From the NCBI GenBank assembly GCA_011365025.1, contig RDOF01000013.1, forward strand, positions 13,055 through 77,054: DNA of 64,000 bases. Reading direction: 5' to 3'. The translations under genes were made by a program, and so were the position numbers. Below are positions 34,172-43,901 of this stretch, piece after piece. The notes under the pieces were generated by a model, which saw only the letters and a program-made list of their open reading frames with translations, had not been told where the DNA came from and made no database searches. Position 1 is the first letter of the stretch, and each line of letters begins with the position of its first letter. The stretch is from Candidatus Thorarchaeota archaeon. Its GTDB lineage: Archaea > Asgardarchaeota > Thorarchaeia > Thorarchaeales > Thorarchaeaceae.

Positions 34172-36241
34172 TTAGCCATTACCAGCAAGAACAGCGTTAC
34201 TTGCCGAACCGGTCTTGCTCACCTCGATGACAGGAACTCCTTCCCAACCCTGTACATCAGTATGTGTAATCAGGAATATCTGCTCGAAGCTCTGGTCATC
34301 AATAAGATTCTGAACCACAGCCGTTCTTCTACTCTTGTCAAGGCCGCCTAACGGTTCGTCAAGAAGAACGCACCTTACGCGCGGCGAGATGGCGGGACTA
34401 TCCTTTAGGGGACGGATGCTACTCATTGTACGACTGATGCCCAGGCGAAGACCCAGACTGATAGCCGTCCTATCTCCAAAGCTCAACTGATTGGTCTTCT
34501 TGTTGGCCTTATCACGGTCATCCCAGATCTTTAACACTAACCCAGGCCCAGCCCTCCCCTTTGCAGGAGTTGGCTCCAAGTCTATGGCAGTATATTGGTT
34601 ATTTGTAAACGAACTGACATACTTATTCGAGGCTGTTCTAATGATGCCGATGAGCCGCTTCTGGAAGACATAATCAGCTATGAACCCGCTCACCAGTTTC
34701 CTGCGGACGTACTTTGTATGGTCGTCCATGGCCCTTAAGGAAGTAATTTCGGCCTCCATCTTCTTCATTTGCGACTCTTTCCCTTCGTTCTTGGCAATCT
34801 GGCCCTTCTCGTCATCAATTGCACTGCGTAGACGGTCGCACTCCTTCCTCAGAGACCTGAGGTTGTTTTGCTGTACCAAGATGTTGTTCCTAAGATCATT
34901 CAAATCCTCTGCTTTGTGCTTCTTGAGGAGTTTTTCAATGTCGGCAACCTCCATCTTCTCTAGCACCTTTGATAGATGGGCTGCCGCATCCTCAAGCCGC
35001 TTCTTTGCTCTATCAACTTCTTTTTGATGGACAGCTACACGTTCAATGGCATCAATTGTCTTGGCAATGGTCCGTTGTCGCTCTTCAATTGCTTTAGTTT
35101 GAGCAGGGATTGCGTTACGCCTTTTTCTGAGTTCTTCAAGCTGTACGCTCTTGTCGTGAACAAGAGCGTCATACTCAGCAAGCATTTTCTGCATTTCCTC
35201 TGGGCTCAGCTCTCTAAAGCAAATGGGACAGATGCTTTCATCCTGCACAGAAGCTCGATTTGCCATTGCCTCCTCAATTTGACTTGAGAGCTGGCCTGTG
35301 TCGTGGTCTATCCTAGAAGCAGTAGTTCGCGCCTCTTCCCGTTCAGTCTCCAGTTTCTTGTCTTCCTTCTTAAGCGACTGCAGTTTTGCTTTGACAATTC
35401 GCTCATCAGCATCAACGAGACCAGCATCTTGAATCTCCTTATCCCGACGCTCAAGACCGAGGTTGTGATCCCGTTCCAGATTTGAAATTTCTTGGAGTAT
35501 ATCATAGGCAGCCTTCAAGTCAGCAGGATTAGGAAGAGAGCCAAGAAGACTATCTGCAGCCGAAGCCTCCTTCTCCTTTGCAGCGAATTCCTTTTCCAAG
35601 TCAGAGACCCTAGTTTTGCCCTCTTCTACAAGCTCACTCAAGACCTCAGGTCTAACGAATTCTTGGTCCAGACTAGAGACCTTTGCGGAGAGTTCTGATT
35701 CAAGAGTCTGCAGATGGTTTCCCATTTTGTCGAGCAAATCAATGTTGTAGACCGTAACTAGCTGATTCCGAAGGTCAGAGGGAGATGCATGTGCTATCAT
35801 TGCAACTTCGCCCTGCCTGACGAGAAGCGTGTTCAAAGCCTGCCCCAATTCTAGGTTAAGTATGCCTTCAAGGGCAGTATCGACAGTCTTGCTTTTGTCG
35901 GCCATGCGCTTCCATGTGTTCCCTTTATCGACATAGAGAATTACTGCCATCTTGTTTGCCGGGTCATAGGACCGATCTATCTTGTACCTAGTACCAGCCA
36001 CCTCGATTTCCAAGACAACTCTGCAAAAGGATGACGCGAAGCTAATGAGTTCGTCATTAGTCAGCCCAACGGCATTTGGTCCCCATAGGGCCCAGAGAAT
36101 CGCCTCAAAGAGAGAGGACTTGCCAGTCGAGTTCGGGCCGCGTATGAGAATCAGCCCATCTGGCAAATCCTCATCATCATTTGGAAGGGATAGGTCTCGA
36201 AACGGCTTGAAGTTCTTGAGTTCTATTCGTAAGAGCTTCAA
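34172..36241 (-). CDS. rad50: Rad50 ATPase
   Basis: 689-residue SMC-like ATPase of the Mre11-Rad50 complex. The N-terminal half-ATPase has Walker A GPNSTGKSS, then a coiled coil (~180-330), the zinc hook CPIC (C338-C341), and the returning coil. The C-terminal half has the signature LSFGDRTAISLGLRLGIS (Q-loop/signature region) and Walker B VRCVLLDEPLGGLD. It is clearly shorter than typical archaeal Rad50 (about 850-900 residues), because each coiled-coil arm is short. Start is a TTG overlapping the Mre11 stop (TTGA). It is the last gene of the nurA-herA-mre11-rad50 operon. Confidence 0.95.
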   Translation of the reverse strand: MKLLRIELKNFKPFRDLSLPNDDEDLPDGLILIRGPNSTGKSSLFEAILWALWGPNAVGLTNDELISFASSFCRVVLEIEVAGTRYKIDRSYDPANKMAVILYVDKGNTWKRMADKSKTVDTALEGILNLELGQALNTLLVRQGEVAMIAHASPSDLRNQLVTVYNIDLLDKMGNHLQTLESELSAKVSSLDQEFVRPEVLSELVEEGKTRVSDLEKEFAAKEKEASAADSLLGSLPNPADLKAAYDILQEISNLERDHNLGLERRDKEIQDAGLVDADERIVKAKLQSLKKEDKKLETEREEARTTASRIDHDTGQLSSQIEEAMANRASVQDESICPICFRELSPEEMQKMLAEYDALVHDKSVQLEELRKRRNAIPAQTKAIEERQRTIAKTIDAIERVAVHQKEVDRAKKRLEDAAAHLSKVLEKMEVADIEKLLKKHKAEDLNDLRNNILVQQNNLRSLRKECDRLRSAIDDEKGQIAKNEGKESQMKKMEAEITSLRAMDDHTKYVRRKLVSGFIADYVFQKRLIGIIRTASNKYVSSFTNNQYTAIDLEPTPAKGRAGPGLVLKIWDDRDKANKKTNQLSFGDRTAISLGLRLGISRTMSSIRPLKDSPAISPRVRCVLLDEPLGGLDKSRRTAVVQNLIDDQSFEQIFLITHTDVQGWEGVPVIEVSKTGSASNAVLAGNG

Positions 36242-37545
36242 TACTCCCCCTCCGAGAAACTGTCAATGCTTAGCTTTTCATCGGTCCCCCCAACTGCGAG
36301 TCTCAGTGCCCTTACTGCAATCTTAGTCAGCAGCTCAGTGTCAAACTTCTCGTCAGTGGCAATGGACTCCAGATATTCTTTGAAATCATGCTCAGGATCC
36401 TCGATGAGATACTCCGATTCGATCTCCGGATAGGCGGCAGCGTCGCGTTCTGCTTCCTTCTGATGCATTGTCCAGACGAACTGAGATATATTGTATTCCG
36501 AATCACGGCCAAGGAGATTCACCCTGAATCCTTCCAGCGCGACAGCCAACTCGATTCCTCCAATTCGGGAAGAGTGTCCCTGAAAGATGAGACGCACTCG
36601 GGCCGCAGTTGATGCATCCCAGGGTGATTTCAGTTTCTTTTCTTCAAGATAAGCTTCAACCCTTCCAATAAGAGACTCTACAGTGTCGTCCGGAGTGATC
36701 TCCATACGTTCATTTAGAACCGGTCTTGAGAACTCTAAATTCACAGGCTCTATCTTTGGCTTCTTCCCAGCCTCGACCTCAACCACAAGAAGTCCTTTCT
36801 TATGCTTCTCTTCGTCGAAGCGCCACCGCTCAGGAGATCCCGCATACCAGGCATAATCGGTCAGTTTCCGCTGGTGGTGGTCATGACCAAGCGCCACATA
36901 GTCGTACCCCATACTAAAGATGGGAGCATGAAGGGACCGGTCTATATCCATTCCGTGAGCAACTGCGATTGAGGTTTTCTTTGGAGTGGGAGTCTGATAG
37001 GTGGAGATCCAGTCATTGAAATTGGCAACATGCCCGGATGACTCCAGTACGGGATAATCCATGAAGGGAAAGCAAAACACATCAAAGTCATCAAACTCAA
37101 ACATAAGGGGTTCATTGTTAGTAAAGGAGTGCCTCAAATCAACTTGAGTTGCAACTCGCACCTCAGGGATGGTCATTCTCAAGTAATCGAGCAATGAAAC
37201 ATCCTTGTTCCGATAGAGCCCGTGATTTCCTTCGATTATCAGAATTGGGATGCCAGTCTTTCTGATGAAATCATGAATGACTCTCCATGCGGTTTCCTGA
37301 GCAACAACAGGAGGTTGCTGAGGGTTGTTTTCCCAGGGCGAGTCGTATAGGTCTCCCGAATGAACAACCAGATCAACAGGGGGGTCCAGCTGTGCGATGA
37401 TGTCAAATATCTCTTCAAATCGCTCATAGAAATCGTGCTCTAGAAGATGACTTCTCATTTCCTCGCCCCAGACGTTCTGTTTAATACCACGTCTAGGCCG
37501 TGCACCCAAGTGGGTATCGGAAATGTGAGCGATTCTGGTAGGCAT
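36238..37545 (-). CDS. mre11: Mre11 nuclease
   Basis: 435-residue phosphoesterase-type nuclease subunit of the Mre11-Rad50 complex. All metal motifs are present: HISDTHLG, VHSGDLYD, IEGNHG and VALGHDHHQ. The capping and Rad50-binding C-terminal regions follow. It processes DNA double-strand ends together with Rad50, HerA and NurA, all encoded in order on the same strand. It follows herA by 10 bp and overlaps rad50 by 4 bp. Confidence 0.96.
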   Translation of the reverse strand: MPTRIAHISDTHLGARPRRGIKQNVWGEEMRSHLLEHDFYERFEEIFDIIAQLDPPVDLVVHSGDLYDSPWENNPQQPPVVAQETAWRVIHDFIRKTGIPILIIEGNHGLYRNKDVSLLDYLRMTIPEVRVATQVDLRHSFTNNEPLMFEFDDFDVFCFPFMDYPVLESSGHVANFNDWISTYQTPTPKKTSIAVAHGMDIDRSLHAPIFSMGYDYVALGHDHHQRKLTDYAWYAGSPERWRFDEEKHKKGLLVVEVEAGKKPKIEPVNLEFSRPVLNERMEITPDDTVESLIGRVEAYLEEKKLKSPWDASTAARVRLIFQGHSSRIGGIELAVALEGFRVNLLGRDSEYNISQFVWTMHQKEAERDAAAYPEIESEYLIEDPEHDFKEYLESIATDEKFDTELLTKIAVRALRLAVGGTDEKLSIDSFSEGEY

Positions 37546-37555
37546 TCTTTCTTCC

Positions 37556-39316
37556 TCAGAGTTCGTGCTTCTTAGTACTCGCTCCCTTTTTACCCTTGTA
37601 GTTGTTCATATCCTTCTCAAAGACATCATCAAAGAGTGGAATTCTAACTGAGAGAGGAAGCTCTCGGTAGGAGGCTGTAAGGATACATTCACCTCTTGAC
37701 ATAACACGAAATTCGTTCTCGAATCCCGAGATATTCACACTGGCATTTTCAATACACGCTCGTATCTCACGCTCGTTGCCAAGTCGAAGATTGATTTCAG
37801 TATTCATCTGGCTGAGAATCACATTATCCAGCACACTCACCTGCTGGCTTACTACCAAGAGACCCATGTTGAATTTGCGGCCTTGCCGGGAGATATCTTT
37901 GAAGACTGATTGTCCTCTCATCAGCTCGGGGTTGAGAATCGAAGGAGCTTCTTCCACTGTCACAAGGATGACTGGAAGGCTTCTAGGTTCACGAACTGGC
38001 AAGTCGTCAGTAATCCCGCCAATGCCATAGAAGGCCTTAGCTTTCTGCTTTACCCTATTGAAGAATGGTCCAGGGAGCCGCATGTAGCCCTGCCGCTCAA
38101 AATCCCCCAGCATCCCGCTGCTCTTCAATGCACGTCGCATGTCAGACAGAGTTCGAGTGACAATAGTTGTGAGCAGGAACTGCTCCATGTCACTCATGAG
38201 GCTCGTGTTTACCACGAGAATTCGACCGGTTTCCATGGCATAGAAGATATCGTCTAGGATAGAGGTGCACTTCTTCTCAAAGATGGGTGAACGTTCCAAC
38301 ATGCCTAGTCTTCGCTTAACAGCATTCAAAGTACCCTTTGGTGTTCCTTCAGGATCTTCGCTCATATTGACGATGGTTTCAATCCAGTCCTCTCTGTTCT
38401 GGTTGTATTGGGAATCGATGAAAGTCGCCATTTGTGGCGTGAATTCCATGATTGAATACAAATCGCGGGGCTGAATCTCGTTCCATTGAACACGAATCTC
38501 TCGTGCATACCTCTTGACCTCGCGAGGCGTGGCTTTCTTGTGAGTTGTTAGGTAGTAGAAATCACCCACAACTTCACTGCGAGTCTTATCATCCATCGTT
38601 TCCACTACTGACTGGATTCCATACTTATCAACGCCCTTCGCAAATTCGTCATGAGGATCGATACAGAAAGCAGACAAGGTAAGACGCTTTTCATCTGATA
38701 TGCCAGTAAGGCCCATATTTGAGTCGATAATGGACTTAATTAGAACCATCATCAGGTTGCTCTTCCCCGAGCCAGTTGACCCGAAGATGCCCATGTGCAT
38801 AGGGAGGAATTCGGAAGGAACCAAAACAGGAACGTCAAGTGTATCCTCCCCGACCTGAAGGTCTCCAATGTAGAGGTGACCATCAGTTTGCGTCGCCAAC
38901 ATGGTTCGGACTTGCCCGTCAGATGTGCCGGGGATTGGCCGGTAGACGGAAGCAAGATGGTCAGGAAGACGTCTGGGAGGCATGAATTTCCACCCCCCAA
39001 TTGACTGCTGTGCATAGCCTAGCATCCTACCATCCACAGAGAGGAGCATGTTTCGCTCAATCCCTGAGAGGTATGCATCGCCTTCGACCATGAGAGTCCC
39101 AGCCACTCCCTCAATGTCATCAACTTGGCGAAGGTAGTTCTGAAGTCCCAACACTCGAAAGAAGAACACACGTTCCTTCCCATCGCGCTGGGAATAGATC
39201 ATGAAGATTTCTCCAACACTGATATCACGGTTGCTCCCCATGATGCCTAACATTGTCTGGTTGCCCATGCCAACCTTTCCATATAGTTCGCCTAGCTTAT
39301 CTCTATCAAGTACCAT
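37556..39316 (-). CDS. herA: HerA hexameric DNA translocase
   Basis: 586-residue FtsK/HerA-family ATPase. A HAS-barrel-type N-terminal domain (~20-150) is followed by Walker A GSTGSGKSN (179-187), an extended central region, and Walker B ILVTVEEAPS, with later QVSVLDN and sensor/arginine-finger regions. HerA hexamers drive DNA through the NurA nuclease during end resection. The length is in the upper normal range. The C-terminus is lysine-rich. It lies between nurA (15 bp upstream) and mre11 (10 bp downstream). Confidence 0.95.
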   Translation of the reverse strand: MVLDRDKLGELYGKVGMGNQTMLGIMGSNRDISVGEIFMIYSQRDGKERVFFFRVLGLQNYLRQVDDIEGVAGTLMVEGDAYLSGIERNMLLSVDGRMLGYAQQSIGGWKFMPPRRLPDHLASVYRPIPGTSDGQVRTMLATQTDGHLYIGDLQVGEDTLDVPVLVPSEFLPMHMGIFGSTGSGKSNLMMVLIKSIIDSNMGLTGISDEKRLTLSAFCIDPHDEFAKGVDKYGIQSVVETMDDKTRSEVVGDFYYLTTHKKATPREVKRYAREIRVQWNEIQPRDLYSIMEFTPQMATFIDSQYNQNREDWIETIVNMSEDPEGTPKGTLNAVKRRLGMLERSPIFEKKCTSILDDIFYAMETGRILVVNTSLMSDMEQFLLTTIVTRTLSDMRRALKSSGMLGDFERQGYMRLPGPFFNRVKQKAKAFYGIGGITDDLPVREPRSLPVILVTVEEAPSILNPELMRGQSVFKDISRQGRKFNMGLLVVSQQVSVLDNVILSQMNTEINLRLGNEREIRACIENASVNISGFENEFRVMSRGECILTASYRELPLSVRIPLFDDVFEKDMNNYKGKKGASTKKHEL

Positions 39317-39331
39317 TCATTCATCTCCCAA

Positions 39332-40624
39332 TCACAGGTTATAGTCAACTCTCAATGGTTCCGTCTTCCTATCAGCAAGCCCTAGTTCTCTTCGTACATC
39401 TCTGCTAATCTCCCTAGCAAGTCGAAGGTCCTCATAACTTAGCTTGCAAGATTCATGTGCAAGTGCCAGGGCTACCGGATAGCCATACCATCTGGCATCT
39501 CTAGACATAAACTCGAGGTCTCCGAACAGAGCCTTCTCATTCTGTCGAGTTGCTATCGGGTCATTTGGGACAAAGACGTTTTCTAACCACCAAATTCTGT
39601 CAAAATCGATTCTTGAGGGTCTATTATCTCGTGAGAAGCTGAAGAGGTAAGGAACCGCCAGTTGAGGCGGAATGTATGTACGGTCTTCGGTGATGTGCAG
39701 GCCGCCTCCAGGATCATCCTTACACGGCAAGTGGCAGAACCACTTTGTTCCCTCCCCAAAAAGGTCCTGCGCCATTTTGGCTATCCGGTGTGCAAAAGGA
39801 ATAGTATGATTCTTGCTCACGGCGCATAGGATAACGCCCTCCTTTCTGGCCAACTCGCACAGGTCACGTAGCATGAAACCACTTGGCATAGAGGGATACT
39901 TCCTAGCGAAGTGCATGAAGACCGACAAGGCGCCGTCAAGCAGGAGATACTTGGGCCGCAGATCGCTAGTCAGAACATTGCGTGCTGCGGCATATTCCGA
40001 CACTTTGCGCAGTTCATCATGAACTACGGGATTTGTCAACATCTGAGCCCTTGTAATTAGGGTCTCCATGTCGGTGAGTTCAGGAACGTACCTCTCGTAG
40101 ATTGTTCCACTGAAATCAGGCTTTGAATAAATTATGCTATCTGTGTGGTCTCTGAAGAAGGGCATGATAATGTCTACAGTGTCCTTCAAAGGATAGATGT
40201 TCTCAAGGGTCTCGGCCAGCTTTTTCCGTGCATCATTTCGTACGCCAGAATGCCAATGTGCATCAAGATGTGGTTGGGGGCCTAGTTGTTGTGTTATAGC
40301 CGTAGTGGAAATTGGGTCAAAGAAACAGCCATCACGCGACTTAGAGTCAAGAACCACGGTTGATGTACTCAGCAGATGTACGCGCACATCGTCCAGCATC
40401 ATGAAATTGTCAGTGCCAGACCCATCCACAGCAGCCACCAAGAAGTCATCGTCAAGAAGAATATCAGGAGGATAGGGGTCAATGGTGTCGAGCAGTCGCT
40501 CCTTTATTCTCACCTCATCCTTGGAGAATTCCTCTTCATCTTTTCGATCTTGCTGGTTGGTGATGTCAGCAAAGAGCAACTTGAGCGTGTCTCGAAATTT
40601 CGTCGTCAAGATCTTTTCTAGCAT
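39332..40624 (-). CDS. nurA: NurA 5'-3' nuclease
   Basis: 430-residue RNase H-like nuclease that works with HerA. The first catalytic aspartate lies in VAAVDGSGT, and a second acidic site is in YLLLDGAL. The C-terminal region includes the conserved YGYPVALALAHE. It is first in the nurA-herA-mre11-rad50 operon. The 264-bp spacer to the divergent MBL gene would hold its promoter. Confidence 0.92.
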   Translation of the reverse strand: MLEKILTTKFRDTLKLLFADITNQQDRKDEEEFSKDEVRIKERLLDTIDPYPPDILLDDDFLVAAVDGSGTDNFMMLDDVRVHLLSTSTVVLDSKSRDGCFFDPISTTAITQQLGPQPHLDAHWHSGVRNDARKKLAETLENIYPLKDTVDIIMPFFRDHTDSIIYSKPDFSGTIYERYVPELTDMETLITRAQMLTNPVVHDELRKVSEYAAARNVLTSDLRPKYLLLDGALSVFMHFARKYPSMPSGFMLRDLCELARKEGVILCAVSKNHTIPFAHRIAKMAQDLFGEGTKWFCHLPCKDDPGGGLHITEDRTYIPPQLAVPYLFSFSRDNRPSRIDFDRIWWLENVFVPNDPIATRQNEKALFGDLEFMSRDARWYGYPVALALAHESCKLSYEDLRLAREISRDVRRELGLADRKTEPLRVDYNL

Positions 40625-40887
40625 TTGGCCCCTCTCGTCAAGGACTGTGATATGCGGACTCTGTCCTCTTCAAAGGTTGATGTTGTCGGAGTCATAAAAA
40701 GATAGCACTCATTGTTTCAGAGTAACATGCCTGTCTGGCAGATTCGCATTATGAAAGGAGCCAACCTCCATTGATTTGCGTTACCCGTCGTCCCGCGCAA
40801 ATTTCCTTTTAAGGGACTACACACACGATACCTTGCCGCAAGTATCCTGACCTAGTGACAACCAGCGGGAAATAGGGAAGTGATTCA

Positions 40888-41583
40888 TTGCTTACAATCA
40901 CATACTTTGGTAAGACATCGTTCATGCTTGAATCGAAGGAAACCTCGGTGATAATCAATCCTGGAATTTGGGAGGGAAGTCCAATTGTCCCGAATGACCA
41001 ATCGTGTCAGGTGGTTATTGCAACAAATCATGACGATGATGCATTGGGCAACTCTGCCGAAATTGCAGCTAACTCAAAGGCATGGATTTTGGGTAATGAA
41101 TCAACCATCGAAAAAGCTCGTGAACAAGGAGGCAAGCCATGGCTTCTTCATGTTTTGCAGCCTGAAGTTCCATATGAGATTCCAGGGATGAAAGCTACCC
41201 CATTCCCCTTGAAAAAAGGGAAACTTGCCTCAAGTGATGTAATTGAGAATCTTGGTATCTATATCGAAATGGGCGGAATGAAGATTGCCTATCTCGGAGA
41301 CGCCATGATTCGTGGTCCTTTTGGTCAAGTGGAGTCCAATATACTAATGGTACCCATTGGCGGAGAAGCGGTATTCAATGTCAAGGACGCGGTATCCTTG
41401 ACTTTGGATATTAAACCCCAGATTGCCATTCCCATGAGATGGAGTTCCGATGAGCAGACCAGGAAGTATGCAAAATACATCGACCAGTTTGGTCATGGAA
41501 TTACACCGGTAATTATGGCACCGGGGAACAAGATAGAGGTTCAATGGGCGGCGGGCCATGAATTCAGATTCGAGCTTTCCTAG
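40888..41583 (+). CDS. Metallo-beta-lactamase-fold protein with degraded metal site
   Basis: 231 residues from a TTG with GGGAAG upstream. It has the UlaG-like MBL fold: an initial strand TITYFGKTSFMLES, then VVIATNHDDDALGNS at the position of the usual HxHxDH motif, GMKIAYLGDAM at the motif 4/5 aspartate, and IPMRWSSDEQ where functional members have IPMHY or IPMHF. Most of the zinc-binding histidines are therefore replaced (N, D, A and R), so a hydrolase function is doubtful. It may be a binding or regulatory protein. It precedes, in the same direction, a DUF11-repeat gene. Confidence 0.75.
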   Translation: MLTITYFGKTSFMLESKETSVIINPGIWEGSPIVPNDQSCQVVIATNHDDDALGNSAEIAANSKAWILGNESTIEKAREQGGKPWLLHVLQPEVPYEIPGMKATPFPLKKGKLASSDVIENLGIYIEMGGMKIAYLGDAMIRGPFGQVESNILMVPIGGEAVFNVKDAVSLTLDIKPQIAIPMRWSSDEQTRKYAKYIDQFGHGITPVIMAPGNKIEVQWAAGHEFRFELS

Positions 41584-41610
41584 GTTTCGCGTTGTCATTA
41601 ACAGGAAGAT

Positions 41611-41624
41611 CACCCGGGAGGGTG
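41611..41624 (+). repeat. Short inverted repeat CACCC-GGGA-GGGTG
   Basis: Perfect 5-bp stem with a tetraloop between the MBL gene and the DUF11-repeat gene. It includes a Shine-Dalgarno-like GGAGGGTG about 17 nt before the next start. It could be a weak transcript end or an element that masks the ribosome site; only the repeat itself is certain. Confidence 0.35.
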
Positions 41625-41640
41625 AATACTGAGCATATGG

Positions 41641-43440
41641 GTGAGTACATTGAGTGAACACAAGACTGTCACAATCGACCTAGAGGAGAGCGAAAAGGTA
41701 TCTCTAGGTAAGCATAGCGAGTTGAGAAGTGCCAGTGCTTCAGGTGTTTTAAGCGTAAACAACGTTTCAGAGCGTTCAAGAATTTGGAATGTTCGTGTTC
41801 TTCTTGAGGAAGGGAGGATGGGAACAACAATATCTGACGGCGCGCTCTCAGCAGGCGAGGTTGATGCGGGCTCCAAGTGGGAGAGCAATTATGGTATCGA
41901 TATTTCAGAACCGATACTAACTCTCAGTGAGACCTTTGACACATGTAGCACTGTAGAAACAGAAAAGCCCCATTGGGCTTATGTCTACGGAAAAGAGAAT
42001 CCGGTAAGGATTACAATCACGCTCAAGAATGAGACGGATGGGCAATTAGACAACATGGTTCTAAACAAGACCATCCCTCTCGAATTGTCAGGCGTTAATA
42101 TAGATAGCACAAGCTCGGGACTCGCCGAGTATGATGAAGGAACTCGAACTGTGATTTGGAAGGAGTTCCTAGTCTACCCAAGAGAATCAGCAACTCTTGT
42201 CATCTCGGCGACTGGAAACGTCGAGGACGTGGAAACAAAGAGTGCTGGTGAAATTGTGGTCACGTACCGAGCAGAAGGGCAGCAGAGATCCAATTTGAAC
42301 CCCGATTTGTCTGCACTAACCGAGTTCCTCACTGGCATAGAGACCGCTGAAACAGAACCAAACCAATGGCAATGTACGTTGGAATGCTCGAACGAGAGCG
42401 ATCTCATGGTTCGTCTTGACAAAGCTGAGGTCTATTACACTCCTGAGGGAGGTGGTAGCCCTCAAAAGATGATTGACGCAACTCCTGCGCTGGAGATGGC
42501 TCCTGAAGGGGAATGGGCAACCTCATTTGAAGTTGCCAGCAAGTCTCCGCCACAATGCACACACGAAGTAGTGTATACGCCTATGAGGGCCATATCAAAA
42601 CGTGTGCTAGGTACGATCGAAAAAACCCCGCAGCCGATTCCTGTGAGCCGCATCGATTATGTCAAGGAGTTCGATCCTCCAGAGGTGCACAGTTTCGATA
42701 AGACACCTGTCGAGGTTACGATTGAGGTCAAAAATACGGGAACATCTAGCCTCAACGAAGTGCTTGTCGAGGATTCTATTCCTGATGATGTAATGCCTCC
42801 AAAGCCCGAACACGTTACAATGTGGATAAGAGGCGATGAATACTCTGGTCCATCGGAAGTTGTTATTGAGCCAAACGACCAGAATCCTGAAGTTTCACAT
42901 AAGATAACTTTCAAAGTAACCAATTTGAAGGACGCCTCTGGCGAGCTGGGACCAGGTGAGGCATTCAAGATCAATTATGCCATAATGGCATGGAAAAGCA
43001 GACCTGAGAAGGAATATCCTTCACCAATTCGCTGCAAGGCTCAGGCCTTCCCGGAGGGCATTCCTGCTGAGGCATACAGCGCAGAAGATGGTCACAAGAT
43101 TGGCGTCATCTACAAGAAACGAAGCATTTCAGTGAAGAAGGGCATTAACAAAGGGTCGAACCCAGGCGAGTATATAGTGGTGCTTGTTATTGAGAACAAA
43201 GGTGAAGTTACGGCAGAGAATGTCGCGGTCACAGACTGGATACCAGTTGGTTTCAACTATATGCGGACTGAGCCTGAGGAAGAGGCACCCTCTGAGCAGC
43301 CAACAGCCGAGGGCATGAACCTTGTCTGGAAATACACCCGGATGAACCCGGGCGATAAAAGAAAAATCAGCGTCACCATTCAGGCAGGTGAAGGTGCCGG
43401 CGAATACGAGCGCCGAGAGCCAAAGGTGACTTCTGACTAG
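41641..43440 (+). CDS. DUF11/CARDB-like repeat protein without signal peptide
   Basis: 599 residues from a GTG (a TTG three codons later is possible). It consists of several beta-sandwich repeats of the DUF11 type, with hallmarks of the form NTGTSSLNEVLVEDSIPDDV, NETDGQLDNMVLNKTIPLEL and NKGEVTAENVAVTDWIPVGF, plus a final MNPGDKRKISVTIQA. Such domains are usually found in secreted or surface proteins, but here the N-terminus is hydrophilic and no signal peptide or C-terminal anchor is visible. The protein is thus predicted to be cytoplasmic or exported by an unknown route. It follows the MBL-like gene and ends at a strong hairpin. The function is unknown. Confidence 0.75.
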   Translation: MSTLSEHKTVTIDLEESEKVSLGKHSELRSASASGVLSVNNVSERSRIWNVRVLLEEGRMGTTISDGALSAGEVDAGSKWESNYGIDISEPILTLSETFDTCSTVETEKPHWAYVYGKENPVRITITLKNETDGQLDNMVLNKTIPLELSGVNIDSTSSGLAEYDEGTRTVIWKEFLVYPRESATLVISATGNVEDVETKSAGEIVVTYRAEGQQRSNLNPDLSALTEFLTGIETAETEPNQWQCTLECSNESDLMVRLDKAEVYYTPEGGGSPQKMIDATPALEMAPEGEWATSFEVASKSPPQCTHEVVYTPMRAISKRVLGTIEKTPQPIPVSRIDYVKEFDPPEVHSFDKTPVEVTIEVKNTGTSSLNEVLVEDSIPDDVMPPKPEHVTMWIRGDEYSGPSEVVIEPNDQNPEVSHKITFKVTNLKDASGELGPGEAFKINYAIMAWKSRPEKEYPSPIRCKAQAFPEGIPAEAYSAEDGHKIGVIYKKRSISVKKGINKGSNPGEYIVVLVIENKGEVTAENVAVTDWIPVGFNYMRTEPEEEAPSEQPTAEGMNLVWKYTRMNPGDKRKISVTIQAGEGAGEYERREPKVTSD

Positions 43441-43466
43441 AAACTCACCCAAACCCTCCCCTTTTT

Positions 43467-43492
43467 GGCAAGGGAAGCCTCATTCCCTTGCC
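43467..43492. terminator. 10-bp hairpin at a convergent gene junction
   Basis: GGCAAGGGAA-GCCTCA-TTCCCTTGCC, a 10-bp perfect stem with a 6-base loop, flanked by a TTTTT run on the plus strand just before it and CTATTCCTT after it. It lies between the DUF11-repeat gene (plus) and the next gene (minus), so it probably ends transcripts from one or both sides. Confidence 0.7.
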
Positions 43493-43836
43493 TATTCCTT
43501 ACCTTCTTGTTCTATCTCATCCAATTCTTTCTGAAGAGATTCTAGCTCCTCATCAATGTCCTGCAAAGGAACCGTATCCACATCATCTTGCTCCTGCGTG
43601 TCAAGTGTGTACATGACTTTGAATCCCGCAAGAGTCTTGTGCAAGGCATCGGAAATCTCAATAATGGCGCTCATAAGGTCAGCATCACTCATATCTTCTT
43701 GCTGATGCTCATAGGCAAAATCGTAGGCGCCTCGCACCGGTACAAATCCCAGCTCAAGTAGTTTCTTTATTATCGCAGAAGGAGAGGCTCCTTCACTATT
43801 AAACAGGATTGACACCCTAGTCACATAACTTGGCAC
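43492..43836 (-). CDS. Small unknown protein with acidic C-terminal helix
   Basis: 114 residues from a GTG preceded by GAGGTG at the usual distance. The N-terminal ~90 residues look like a small alpha/beta domain (SYVTRVSILF, then PSAIIKKLLELGFVPVRG, a helical ISDALHKTL, then FKVMYTL). The C-terminal ~30 residues are strongly acidic and helical (LESLQKELDEIEQE). I recognise no family. It stands alone between the DUF11 gene (convergent) and the RaSEA gene (same strand, upstream region not shared). It is a real gene by its ribosome site and coding pattern. Confidence 0.6.
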   Translation of the reverse strand: MPSYVTRVSILFNSEGASPSAIIKKLLELGFVPVRGAYDFAYEHQQEDMSDADLMSAIIEISDALHKTLAGFKVMYTLDTQEQDDVDTVPLQDIDEELESLQKELDEIEQEGKE

Positions 43837-43901
43837 TCGATTACACCTCGTTCATTCAAACTGGACGGACCGCCGCCAAGTAGCTCTTAAGCCTTTTCCA
43901 A

